Of a stretch of DNA of 64,000 nt, positions 9,588-17,933 are shown piece by piece. Each line of letters opens with the position of its first letter. Within the stretch, counting starts at the first letter, position 1. A model generated the notes under the pieces. The model had not been told where the DNA came from, did not search any database, and saw only the letters and a list, made by a program, of their open reading frames with translations. Both the position numbers and the translations under genes were made by a program. Location of the stretch: contig NZ_FNDY01000013.1 in NCBI RefSeq assembly GCF_900099895.1, positions 54,735 to 118,734 of the forward strand, read 5' to 3'. The stretch is from Paenibacillus naphthalenovorans (GTDB lineage Bacteria; Bacillota; Bacilli; Paenibacillales; NBRC-103111).

Positions 9588-9693
9588 GTGTCATTCACCT
9601 CACTCGTCGTCTCTGCGAGTCCGTATTTTTATTGTAAAAAAGATTCGTCAGGAACGGTTTTGTTATTGCTTTAATCTCATTTTAACAATTATG
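9588..9693 (-). promoter_or_regulatory. Probable promoter/leader region of the molybdenum hydroxylase operon
   Basis: An AT-rich 106-bp gap separates the response-regulator gene from xdhC. Minus-strand repeats of the type TTAGCATAA and TTAAAGCAATAA could be binding sites for the AraC-type regulator just upstream. The stretch TTTTTTACAATAAAAAT contains a possible -10 region, but no clear -35 is seen. The regulatory role is inferred from position and base composition. Confidence 0.35.
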
Positions 9694-10461
9694 CTAATTA
9701 TTCATTAAATTGGAAAACAAGCTTCGGTACTCTGTAGGCGTCTTCCCTTCCAGCCGCTTAAAGGTTGTGGCAAAATAGCCGGCATTCGCAAATCCGGTAT
9801 TATTCGCAATGACTTCAATCGGCAGCGAGGTCATTTTGATAAGCCGCTTCGATTGTTCCACCCTGTATTTCGTCAAGTATTCGATAAACGTAACGCCCAT
9901 CTCCGCTTTAAACAAACGGCTGAAATGAGAAGCGCTAAGATACACCCAATCGGCCACTTCGTTCAAGGTAATCGGTTCGTAGAAATGGTTGTGAATATAC
10001 CGGATTACGCTTTGAATCGGATTTCCGAGATCCATCTCGACCGGTTTGGAGGGGGATGGCGGGGTCCCCAAATAATTGGTTTCCATCATTAACCCCGGAA
10101 GCAGAAGGCCGTCCAAGGCCGTAAGCAGCTCCGTGTCAGTAAGCGGTTTCAGAAAATATTTGGAAAATCCTGCGTTTATGGCCATTTGTACGGTTTCGAA
10201 CATTTTCAAATACGTCGCTACGATGATCGAAACCTTCGGATTCATTTCCATCATCTTTTTCCCCAGCTTGATCCCGTCCAAATCGGGCAAAGACAAATCC
10301 AGGATGACGATGTTCGGCTGATTTTGCTTTAACAGAAACAACCCCCGCTCGGCAGAAGCCGCTTCATAAACGGAGAGGTAGTTGTACTGGCTTTCTTCAA
10401 TGATTAAACGAATGGCTTGGCGACTTTCCGCTTCATCGTCTACAATCAGTAGTCCAGTCAA
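9694..10461 (-). CDS. Response regulator with receiver and AraC-type DNA-binding domains (YesN-like)
   Basis: A 255-residue regulator. The receiver domain has the acidic pair Asp8-Asp9 (IVDDE), the phosphorylated Asp55 (VILDLSLPDLDG) and the conserved lysine of YFLKPL. The C-terminal domain has two AraC helix-turn-helices and ends with the family signature GFANAGYFATTFKRLEGKTPTEYR. It would activate transcription when phosphorylated. No histidine kinase gene adjoins it in this window, so it is an orphan here. It lies 16 bp after the second acyl-CoA ligase and just upstream of the xdhC promoter region, so it probably controls the hydroxylase operon. Confidence 0.9.
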   Translation of the reverse strand: MTGLLIVDDEAESRQAIRLIIEESQYNYLSVYEAASAERGLFLLKQNQPNIVILDLSLPDLDGIKLGKKMMEMNPKVSIIVATYLKMFETVQMAINAGFSKYFLKPLTDTELLTALDGLLLPGLMMETNYLGTPPSPSKPVEMDLGNPIQSVIRYIHNHFYEPITLNEVADWVYLSASHFSRLFKAEMGVTFIEYLTKYRVEQSKRLIKMTSLPIEVIANNTGFANAGYFATTFKRLEGKTPTEYRSLFSNLMNN

Positions 10462-10477
10462 GACCGTCCCTCCTGCC

Positions 10478-12019
10478 TTATAATTCCGTGATCGTTAAAT
10501 GTTCTTTCCGCAATTCGCGGCGCAGCGTTTTTCCCGAAGGGCTTTTTGGAATCTCGTTGACAAAAACGTATTTCCGCGGCCGTTTGAAATTGGACAGCTT
10601 GGGATGCTGCTTACAGAACTGATCGAGCTCCTGGGCCGTGAGACTGCTGTCTTTGGGTACGATGAATGCGGCAACAATCTGTCCCCAGCGTTCATCCTCC
10701 TCACCCATAACTACGACTTCCCATACCTTAGGGTGCTGAAGCAAAACCTCCTCCACTTCCGTAGGAGCAATGTTTTCTCCCGCCGAAATCACCATTTCAT
10801 CCACTCGGCCGACCACATACAGATCTCCGTCTTCATCAAAGTATCCCAAATCGCCCGTATGATACCAATGATTCCGGATCGCTTTTCTAGTTGCGTCCGG
10901 CCGGTTCCAATACCCTTTAAAGGCTTCTATCGATTCGGCCTGGACCGTGATTTCCCCGATTTCTCCCGGGCGGATGATGGTATCGGAAGAAGAGGCTTGG
11001 GAGCCGTCGGTTGGAACCAGCCGGATTTTTTGATGAATCCCGGGCCTTCCGGCGCATCCCGGCTTTTTATCCAGGTTCGAACAGGTGGTGAAGGTATAGA
11101 TTTCCGTACTCCCATAATGATTGATAAAGTGAGCCGGTTTTAACATCTCAAAACACTTTTTGGTTAGCGCCGCAGACATCGGTGCACCTGCATAGCCGAT
11201 TTTCTGAAGAGAGGACAGATCAAAATCTGAAAAACGGGGATCCTTCAACAATTCCAGGTACATGCTCGGATACATATAGAGGCAGGTGATCTTTTCTTCA
11301 GCCAGAAGCGCAAGGGCTTTTCGAACGTCGAAGTCCGGGGATAGCACATATTTGCCGTTCAATACGCACATGGAAAGAAGCGAGCGGATCCCCATCGTGT
11401 GATATAAAGGCATGGCCCCCAGCGTGCTGTCGAATATTTCATAGCGGTTTTGGATAATGTGCGCCATCGTGGAGGCATATTCATTTTTGTGATATCTCGG
11501 GACCCCCTTGGGCACCCCGGTCGTGCCTGAAGTGTACAGCATGACGGCTATATCGTCGCTATCATTATGGGAAAAACCGGAAAAATCGCCGATCCCTCTG
11601 GAAATCAACTCCTGATAAGAAAGGTCGCCTTCATCCGGATCGAGACTGATAAGAATGGGACGCTCATTAAATTTGGCGCATTGAACGGAGCGCTGACTGA
11701 ATTTCTCGTATACAACGATTTTGGGTTCCGCATCATTGATGCAGTACTGCGTATCCTCGGGAGAAAGGCGAAGGTTAATCGGCGTAAAGATCGCGCCCAG
11801 TTTTTGTACGGCCCAAAACAAACAAACCGTCTCCAGCCGGTTTTTGAGCAGCGCCATAACCCGGTCCCTCTTGACGATTCCCAGTTTTTGAAGAGAAAAG
11901 GCCAGCCGGTTTACTTCTTCATTCAATTGCTGAAAGGTCAACACTTTATGGTCCTGCACAAGAGCGATTTTGTTCGGGTATCTCTCAATGGCATAATCAA
12001 ACGCTGTTCCCAAATCCAT
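10478..12019 (-). CDS. AMP-dependent acyl-CoA ligase (second paralogue)
   Basis: A 513-residue ANL-family ligase, clearly paralogous to the enzyme at 1987-3546 along its whole length. The P-loop YTSGTTGVPKG is near residue 160, the hinge region reads GRVDEMVISAGENI, and the catalytic lysine lies in KSPSGKTLRRELR. It is first in the cluster and may respond to the substrate before the main operon is on, or act on a different intermediate. The start has GAGGAGTC upstream, and a TACAAT -10-like sequence lies 35-40 bp before it. The acid specificity is unknown. Confidence 0.9.
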   Translation of the reverse strand: MDLGTAFDYAIERYPNKIALVQDHKVLTFQQLNEEVNRLAFSLQKLGIVKRDRVMALLKNRLETVCLFWAVQKLGAIFTPINLRLSPEDTQYCINDAEPKIVVYEKFSQRSVQCAKFNERPILISLDPDEGDLSYQELISRGIGDFSGFSHNDSDDIAVMLYTSGTTGVPKGVPRYHKNEYASTMAHIIQNRYEIFDSTLGAMPLYHTMGIRSLLSMCVLNGKYVLSPDFDVRKALALLAEEKITCLYMYPSMYLELLKDPRFSDFDLSSLQKIGYAGAPMSAALTKKCFEMLKPAHFINHYGSTEIYTFTTCSNLDKKPGCAGRPGIHQKIRLVPTDGSQASSSDTIIRPGEIGEITVQAESIEAFKGYWNRPDATRKAIRNHWYHTGDLGYFDEDGDLYVVGRVDEMVISAGENIAPTEVEEVLLQHPKVWEVVVMGEEDERWGQIVAAFIVPKDSSLTAQELDQFCKQHPKLSNFKRPRKYVFVNEIPKSPSGKTLRRELRKEHLTITEL

Positions 12020-12415
12020 TGTGACCGACTCCTCAAACGTTTGTTATTTCTATTGTACAATGATGGCGGCACTACAGTTTTTGTAATTTTGATATTCGGT
12101 CTTTTAGAAACCGATCACATTTTTTTCCTTTCTGTAATAAACATTCGTTAATGACCGGCAAAAACCCTCTTGCCTTGAGGCTAATATCGCTTTCACATTC
12201 GGCCGATCGAAAGAAAAGAGCTTCTGAAGCGAAGCCCTTTCGAGGAAGAACCATTCGTGGTTTAGATGAAGCTTTTGATGGGGTCTGTCTGACCACCGCC
12301 GTGCAGTCCCAACGCGCGCCTCTCCCGGCGCTCGTTGCAGTGGTCGCGATAAAGCGGGGAAAATGTTCAATTTATTTTCAGCTTTACAGCAGTCTCCGAT
12401 GACATACCAGTAATG
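12020..12415. other. Gene-free interval between ligase and phosphodiesterase
   Basis: No convincing gene is seen in these 396 bp. The left third is AT-rich and probably carries the promoter for the acyl-CoA ligase. At 12310-12337 CAACGCGCGCC and GGCGCTCGTTG form two 5-bp stems separated by one mismatch around a 6-base loop. No T-run follows it, so it is not a clear terminator for the phosphodiesterase gene that ends at 12416. Confidence 0.5.
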
Positions 12416-13120
12416 CTAAGCTTGCCTCAAAGCAGCCGCCCAGCCCTCCAAATTGTTCGTGCAGACCAGCAGGTCGGAATAAGCGGTCAAAGAGCTTAGC
12501 GTCTTCTCGTCGTCCGGTGTCCAGACGATCAATTGAACGTTCTCGGCCCGGCACATTTCCATATAGGCCTGTGTCAAAAAAACGTACTTCATCGACAAGT
12601 AACGGATGTTCCATTCCTTCATATACGGGAAAACCGCCGGAGCTGCACCATAAATAATCAGCCCCAAATCAAGCCCGTTATGCAGCTTGCGCGTCCGTTC
12701 GACGGCATAGTGGTCAAAAGAAGTCACAATAACCTGCTTCTCCATCCCGGTGCGCCGGATCACATCCACTGCCGCTTCTTCCAAGCCCGGATAAAAATCG
12801 CCGGTTTGCTTCAGCTCTATATCAACAATCATTCTGTCCTTGGCGAACAGCAACGCTTCTTCCAATGTCGGAATGCGCTCGCCATCCCCCGCATCCAGCT
12901 CGCGAAGCTCCTGAAGCGTATAAGACTTGACGAGTCCTTGCCCATTCGTTGTCCGATTGACGCTGGGGTCATGAATGACGACGGGAACCCCGTCGCGTGT
13001 CAGATGCACGTCAAGCTCCACGTGGGTAAAACCAAGCTCCAAAGCGGCTCGGAAGCCGCGTATTGTGTTTTCCGGGAATTTTTGAGGATATCCTCGATGG
13101 GCTAAGCCTTTGATTTCCAT
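12416..13120 (-). CDS. Glycerophosphodiester phosphodiesterase (UgpQ-like)
   Basis: The 234-residue protein is a cytoplasmic-type GDPD: no signal peptide, with a TIM-barrel that starts LAHRGYPQKFPENT (catalytic His8, Arg9, Glu16). ELDVHLTRDG near residue 36 and VVIHDPSVNRTT near residue 48 supply metal and catalytic residues. It splits glycerophosphodiesters into an alcohol and glycerol-3-phosphate. It lies at the 3' end of a Ugp-like ABC transporter operon, which mirrors ugpBAECQ logic: import the diester, then hydrolyse it. The start has GGAGGTAG upstream. Confidence 0.92.
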   Translation of the reverse strand: MEIKGLAHRGYPQKFPENTIRGFRAALELGFTHVELDVHLTRDGVPVVIHDPSVNRTTNGQGLVKSYTLQELRELDAGDGERIPTLEEALLFAKDRMIVDIELKQTGDFYPGLEEAAVDVIRRTGMEKQVIVTSFDHYAVERTRKLHNGLDLGLIIYGAAPAVFPYMKEWNIRYLSMKYVFLTQAYMEMCRAENVQLIVWTPDDEKTLSSLTAYSDLLVCTNNLEGWAAALRQA

Positions 13121-13228
13121 CCATCACTACCTCCATATTATGAACTATTCCATGATTCCGAAGCAGCCTTCCCCTGCCAGCCTACTACTACCTGTTACCA
13201 TATCTCCCGAATTTGTGCCGCGGTATAT

Positions 13229-14068
13229 TTATTTAAAGGTTGAATTGGCCATAGCGGCCACAATATGCTTTTGCATAAGCGAAAAGATAATCACAATAGG
13301 GATGATCGCCATCACACTCGCCGCCATGATGATATGAAACTCCATGGCTTCGTTGCCGGCGATGGAATCGCGCAGCATGGCAATCCCGACGGTCAATACA
13401 CGCATCTCGTTGGAATTGGTCATGATCAGCGGCCAGAAGTAGGAGTTCCAGCCGGATATAAAAATGAGAACGCCCAGCGTCACAACGGTCGGAAGCGCCA
13501 TAGGAAGCAGAATGCGGTACAGCAACCCGAACCGGCCGGCACCGTCGACGCGGGCCGCTTCCAATACATCGTTATTGAGGGACTTCAGCGCCTGACGAAG
13601 CAGAAAGATGCCGAATGCCGATGCGCCGTGCGGGACGATGAGCGCCCAATAGGTGTCCAGCCAGCCCAGCTTGGACATCATGACATATACGGGCACGAAG
13701 GTGACCTGATCCGGAACAATCATAGCTGCGAGCACGAGGAAAAACAAAGGCTCCCTTCCCGGAAAACGCCCCTTGGCAAAGGCGTACGCCGCCATGAGCG
13801 ATACGTTCAATTGCAGCACCACCATCCCGAGGGACATGATGAGCGTGTTGCCGAAAAAACGCGCATAGGGAATCACCTGAAAGGCTGCCATATAATTTTC
13901 CCATGCGAACGATTGGGGCCATAATGTCGGAATGGCCGACCTCATTTCAAACTGGGTCTTCAGGGAGCTTACCAGCATCCAAAACACAGGAAAGAACATG
14001 AGCAAGGTCACGATGACCGCAGCTGCGGCTCTTACCGCGGCCGTCAGACGGTTTCGGCTACCCCTCAT
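13229..14068 (-). CDS. CUT1-family ABC permease (UgpE/MalG-like)
   Basis: The 279-residue inner-membrane permease has six predicted segments and the cytoplasmic EAA loop EAARVDGAGRFGLLYRILLP near residue 180, which docks the ATPase. It ends in a positively charged helix typical of MalG-type subunits. Its start overlaps the partner permease by 11 bp. No ATPase gene is present in this cluster, so a shared MsmX/UgpC-type ATPase encoded elsewhere is expected. With the neighbouring diesterase and PhoP boxes it probably imports glycerol-3-phosphate or glycerophosphodiesters. Confidence 0.88.
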   Translation of the reverse strand: MRGSRNRLTAAVRAAAAVIVTLLMFFPVFWMLVSSLKTQFEMRSAIPTLWPQSFAWENYMAAFQVIPYARFFGNTLIMSLGMVVLQLNVSLMAAYAFAKGRFPGREPLFFLVLAAMIVPDQVTFVPVYVMMSKLGWLDTYWALIVPHGASAFGIFLLRQALKSLNNDVLEAARVDGAGRFGLLYRILLPMALPTVVTLGVLIFISGWNSYFWPLIMTNSNEMRVLTVGIAMLRDSIAGNEAMEFHIIMAASVMAIIPIVIIFSLMQKHIVAAMANSTFK

Positions 14069-15023
14069 AATGCACCTTCTTTCGGCTGATCATCCATTGT
14101 ACAAGAGTAAGCGCCAGAATCATCACAAACAAAATGATGACCAAGGCCATAGCCCGCCCTGTCTTGAATTCGTCGAACGCCATGGTGTAAATCCAGTAGA
14201 CCAATGCGTTGGACGCCTTCAGCGGCCCTCCGTTCGTCATAATGTCTACCGATTGGAATACCTGCATGGATGAGATGAATGTCGTGATCACCAGAAATAA
14301 TGTCATAGGCGACAGCAAAGGCAGCGTAATATGACGGAATAAATGGTACCGGCCGGCACCGTCGATGGACGCCGCCTCATAATATTCTGACGGTATGCCG
14401 CGCATACCGGCGATAAATAAAATCATCGCAAAGCCCGCGCCTTTCCACACGGAAACGGCCACAAGCGCGGGAAGCACCGTCTTTTGATCCACCAGCCAAT
14501 TGACCGGCTCGAATCCAAGCATGCCTATGAGATAATTAAGCAAACCGTATTGATTGTTATAAATCCAAATAAATACCATCGCGGCTACGACCATCGATAC
14601 ATAATAGGGCAGAAAGATCACGCCGCGCATAAAGGCGTAAAAGCGGGAATTGGCCACATTAAACAGCAGCGCCAGCAGCAATCCCGCGACCAGCGTGAAC
14701 ACGACGTCCATCCCGGTATAGATCATGGTGACCTTCAAAGATTGGTAAAAATCCTCACTGGTTAACAATCGGACATAATTGTCCGCCCCGACAAATTTTT
14801 TGATGGGACGGGTCATGTTCCAGTTTGTGAAGCTGATATAAATGGAATAGAAGAGCGGATAGTACAAAAAGAGACCTAAAAATCCCAATGCCGGCAAAGC
14901 AAACGAAAAATCCTTCAGGGCTTCCCACCGTAGGGGACCGGATCGGCGGCGGGAGGAAGCGGCTTCCGTAACGGACGCCGCCTTCCCGCTGTGATGAGCA
15001 TGCCATTCCTTCTTCATGTTCAT
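14058..15023 (-). CDS. CUT1-family ABC permease (UgpA/MalF-like)
   Basis: A 321-residue membrane subunit with a hydrophilic N-terminal tail of about 35 residues, six membrane segments and the EAA loop YEAASIDGAGRYHLFRHITLPLLSP near residue 210. MalF-type subunits pair one-to-one with the MalG-type partner that follows. The start codon comes immediately after the stop of the binding-protein gene, so expression is tightly coupled. Assignment to glycerophosphate compounds rests on context, not on residues in this subunit. Confidence 0.88.
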   Translation of the reverse strand: MNMKKEWHAHHSGKAASVTEAASSRRRSGPLRWEALKDFSFALPALGFLGLFLYYPLFYSIYISFTNWNMTRPIKKFVGADNYVRLLTSEDFYQSLKVTMIYTGMDVVFTLVAGLLLALLFNVANSRFYAFMRGVIFLPYYVSMVVAAMVFIWIYNNQYGLLNYLIGMLGFEPVNWLVDQKTVLPALVAVSVWKGAGFAMILFIAGMRGIPSEYYEAASIDGAGRYHLFRHITLPLLSPMTLFLVITTFISSMQVFQSVDIMTNGGPLKASNALVYWIYTMAFDEFKTGRAMALVIILFVMILALTLVQWMISRKKVHYEG

Positions 15024-16337
15024 TTACTCGAAATCCGCCAAGATATCGTTTATTTTGTTAGCGGCTTCCTTCATCAGGGGGACCGGGTCTTCATTGTTTA
15101 ACGCCATTTTCCCCATCACTTCCAAATACTGCTTGCTGAATTCCGGATAAGCCGGATGCTGAAGGCGAGGGGTCACGCTGTCGAAATTATCGAATACCGC
15201 TTTATACTGCGGCCATCTTTTGAAATATTCGCTGCCTTCGTTCGAGGAAATCGCCGATTTGCGCGTCGGCAAATAGCCAACCGATTCGGCCCACTTAATA
15301 TTGTGTTCGGAAGACGTCATGAACTCGATGAATTTCCAGGCGGCTTCCTTCTTTTTCGCATCCTCCTGCTCCATCATGACGATACCCGCTCCCCCGATAT
15401 TGGAGGTGCGCTGTTTGTCACCCGGCAGGAACGATACGCCCACTTCAAACCCGGCATTTTCCCGATACATTTTCAGCATGGCGGACGTGTGCTGAACCAT
15501 GGCGATCTGACCGTTCAGGAACATTTGCCGCATGTTGTCGGATGCCCCTTTTCCATATCCGATATGCATGTGCCCTTCATTTTTCCACTTATAGAATTTT
15601 TCAATATAGCGTAGTGACTCCGGTGTCTCCACAGCCGATTTTTTCATATCGGAGGTGAGGATCGTTCCTCCGCCGTTCACCAGCCACGGATCGTAGTACC
15701 AGGTATCCCAGCCCGGCACGGAGAAGGCATAGCGAACCGTCTTTCCATTCTCCTTCTGCGTCACCTTCTCGTTGAAGGCGTCAATGTCGCTCCACGTTTG
15801 CGGAGGCTGCACGCCCAGCTGATCCAGCAAGGTTTTGTTATACACGAATACGCTTGTGCTGACAATCAGAGGGAAGCCGTACTGCTTGTTGTTATATGCG
15901 TAAGCCTGCAGCATCCCTTTGGAGAAGTCATCCAACTGCACCTTGTCTCTTTGAATCCATGGCGTTAAATCGGCGAATACACCGCTGTTGGCAAAGTTCG
16001 GCAGGGAGGATACTTCCACGTTGGTAACGGCCGGCACGTCTCCCGCCGCAACGGCTGCCTGCAGCTTTTTATGGAGTTCGGCGTAAGCGCCTTGGAAAAC
16101 GGGTTCTACCGTAATATGGGGATATTTCTTGCTAAACTCGGCGACCATGTAGTTCAAGCCTTCCATTTGGGCCTCGGCATGGGAGTGCCAGTATTGAATG
16201 GTTACCGGAGTAGTATCATCCTTCAACCCGGCATCCGCCTGAGCCGTTCCTTCCGTCGTTGTTCCGCCGGAGCAGGCAGCCAAGCTCGCCGCCAGTGTAC
16301 CGGCTGCCATCGCTGTCATCCATTTTTTCATTTTCAT
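15024..16337 (-). CDS. ABC transporter substrate-binding lipoprotein (UgpB-like)
   Basis: A 437-residue family-1 extracellular binding protein. The signal peptide ends in lipobox LAAC with lipidated Cys22, followed by an acidic-polar linker. The core includes the typical N-terminal segment ITVEPVFQGAYAELHKKLQAA and the GGAGIVMM strand. In UgpB-type proteins this region contributes to glycerol phosphate binding. It is first in the transporter operon and lies downstream of a four-copy PhoP-box array at 16595-16633. Alternative: a sugar-binding protein recruited to a Pho-controlled operon. Confidence 0.86.
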   Translation of the reverse strand: MKMKKWMTAMAAGTLAASLAACSGGTTTEGTAQADAGLKDDTTPVTIQYWHSHAEAQMEGLNYMVAEFSKKYPHITVEPVFQGAYAELHKKLQAAVAAGDVPAVTNVEVSSLPNFANSGVFADLTPWIQRDKVQLDDFSKGMLQAYAYNNKQYGFPLIVSTSVFVYNKTLLDQLGVQPPQTWSDIDAFNEKVTQKENGKTVRYAFSVPGWDTWYYDPWLVNGGGTILTSDMKKSAVETPESLRYIEKFYKWKNEGHMHIGYGKGASDNMRQMFLNGQIAMVQHTSAMLKMYRENAGFEVGVSFLPGDKQRTSNIGGAGIVMMEQEDAKKKEAAWKFIEFMTSSEHNIKWAESVGYLPTRKSAISSNEGSEYFKRWPQYKAVFDNFDSVTPRLQHPAYPEFSKQYLEVMGKMALNNEDPVPLMKEAANKINDILADFE

Positions 16338-16594
16338 GCCGCATTTCGGCTCCCTTCACTAGTAAAAATCATTGGAAATTAAAAAAGAGACTTCAAGAAA
16401 CCCGACCAAAAGACAGACCACCCCCTACAAAATACATCGTAAGCAGCGCGCTTTTGGGTTTTCTCATCGTCTCCACCCGTCCGCTTCATTATGAAATTGT
16501 TTCCATATCCCGCTTGTAAGCATCAGGCATGGAGCTTTAAGCAGAATCTTGTGCTACCAACGGAATCAAGATTAATCCCAGTCTACTACCCGAT

Positions 16595-16633
16595 TGTTAT
16601 GAGAATGTTATGGTATTGTTATGGTTTTGTAAT
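16595..16633 (-). promoter_or_regulatory. PhoP-box array (four 11-bp-spaced repeats) upstream of the Ugp-like operon
   Basis: On the minus strand the hexamers ATTACA, ATAACA, ATAACA and ATAACA start at 16633, 16622, 16611 and 16600, exactly 11 bp apart. Bacillus PhoP binds direct TT(A/T/C)ACA-like repeats spaced by about 5 bases in this orientation. The array overlaps the last codons of the metallo-beta-lactamase gene and reads toward the binding-protein gene, leaving a leader of about 230 nt. TAGACT, about 14 bp past the last box, is a possible -10. Confidence 0.68.
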
Positions 16634-17614
16634 GTTTTGACGAGTTTGCTCGGGATACACGGTCACCTTTTCACCGTCGGACACAAACAAGACGTTTCCA
16701 TTCAATCCGGTGCTGTATACCGTCGCGTTTTCCTTCTCATAGCGTTTAAGAATATCCAGGCTTTGCAAAACATTCGCGCTGATCATTACAATCTCCGGCC
16801 GAACGCTTCTAATAAACGGGCCGGACGAAGAGGTCATGTCTCCGTGATGCGGGGCGTGCAGCAGCTTGGCCTGCAGACGATCTCCATACTTCTCGACGAG
16901 AGCGTATTCCTGGTTTTTGTACAAGTCGCCTGTCAAAAGAATGCGGTTGCTCCCATGGGTAATCAGCAGCACCAGCGAATGATTATTCAACTCCTCGGTT
17001 CCCCATTTTTCGAAAGACCCGGGCGTTGTGCCGACCGGAGGATTCAACACCTCGACCGTTACATCCGATGCCCACGAAAGCCGGTCTCCTTCAAGGAGCT
17101 TCGTCTGCGGAATGCGCTTATCCTCCAGCAGCTTCTGCACCTTCCTGTACGTTTCCGTATCGTGAGGAATTCCGTTGTGATAGTATGCCCCTACCGGTTT
17201 CGTCAGAAGAAGCGTGGTTAACCCGCCGATATGATCGATATGCGGATGGGTGCTGAGAACCGCATCAAGCTTATGGATGCCAAGCTTGTTAAGCCTCTCC
17301 TCGATTTGCGGTCCGGCGGATGGAATACCGGCATCGACAAGCAGCTGCCTGCCGTCAGGAGCCGTAAGCAGGATGGCGTCACCCGATTTTTCCCCGGCTT
17401 CCAGGTCAAAGTATCGGATGGCCAGTTTGTCTTGATGCAGTGACGTGTCATAAAACGCCGCTTTCTTTACCGGATTCGAAAACGATTCGCCTTCAGCCGC
17501 CCCCCCGCTTGTGCTCGGTTCGCCCGTACAGGACACGAACAGCAGCAAAGCCGTCACAGCCGCGATACCTGTCAGCTTCAATCGCCGGAACCGATTCTTT
17601 TTGTGCTCCATCAT
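16619..17614 (-). CDS. Surface-anchored metallo-beta-lactamase-fold hydrolase (ComEC C-terminal-like)
   Basis: The 331-residue protein has a lipoprotein signal peptide with lipidated Cys29 (LFVSC) and a hydrolase domain. Its metal-binding motif THPHIDHIGG lies near residue 120, a further metal aspartate in LLTGDLYKN near residue 230, and HAPHHGD near residue 250. This is the ComEC/Rec2-type metallo-beta-lactamase group, which includes nucleases and phosphodiesterases. Three PhoP boxes directly upstream suggest a phosphate-scavenging role at the cell surface, for example cleaving phosphodiesters or nucleic acid. That role is inferred. Start: GGAGGTGATGA precedes the first ATG. Confidence 0.85.
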   Translation of the reverse strand: MMEHKKNRFRRLKLTGIAAVTALLLFVSCTGEPSTSGGAAEGESFSNPVKKAAFYDTSLHQDKLAIRYFDLEAGEKSGDAILLTAPDGRQLLVDAGIPSAGPQIEERLNKLGIHKLDAVLSTHPHIDHIGGLTTLLLTKPVGAYYHNGIPHDTETYRKVQKLLEDKRIPQTKLLEGDRLSWASDVTVEVLNPPVGTTPGSFEKWGTEELNNHSLVLLITHGSNRILLTGDLYKNQEYALVEKYGDRLQAKLLHAPHHGDMTSSSGPFIRSVRPEIVMISANVLQSLDILKRYEKENATVYSTGLNGNVLFVSDGEKVTVYPEQTRQNITKP

Positions 17615-17692
17615 TCATCACCTCCTGCAACCAAATGAATATCCAAGCCTTGCACAGTACAAGCGGATAACGTTCTAAGGTTAACCTTCGAT

Positions 17693-17720
17693 TGTTAGGA
17701 CAGTGTTAATGGAGTGTAAA
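17693..17720 (-). promoter_or_regulatory. PhoP-box array (three 11-bp-spaced repeats) upstream of the hydrolase lipoprotein
   Basis: Minus-strand hexamers TTTACA, TTAACA and CTAACA lie at 17720-17715, 17709-17704 and 17698-17693, each offset by exactly 11 bp with 5-base spacers. The central copy is the textbook TTAACA box. The array lies 79-106 bp upstream of the hydrolase start and points toward it. Along with the second array 1.1 kb further on, this is good evidence for control by PhoP-PhoR. Confidence 0.75.
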
Positions 17721-17885
17721 ACATATCTTGGACCGCGCGCGGAACCTTCCCGCATGAACGGACCGCTATAGAACGATAGGTAGCCAGGCTTCTCTCGGGA
17801 TTTCCCGCATCGGTTTCGAAGCGAATTCATTGAGCAGGCCGTATCTAATCCCTATTTTATATATAGGAATTATACGAATTTTGTA

Positions 17886-17915
17886 TTGACGACTGTACCG
17901 TCCGGACAGTATAGT
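17886..17915 (+). promoter_or_regulatory. Promoter and autorepression operator of the TetR gene
   Basis: TTGACG (17886-17891) and TATAGT (17910-17915) are separated by 18 bp. The near-perfect palindrome TACCGTCCGGACAGTA (17896-17911) fills the spacer and touches the -10, so a bound TetR dimer would block RNA polymerase. The ribosome binding site GGAGGTGA lies at 17923-17930. The rest of the 17615-17933 interval holds the PhoP boxes and no other gene. Confidence 0.75.
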
Positions 17916-17933
17916 AAATTATGGAGGTGAGCC

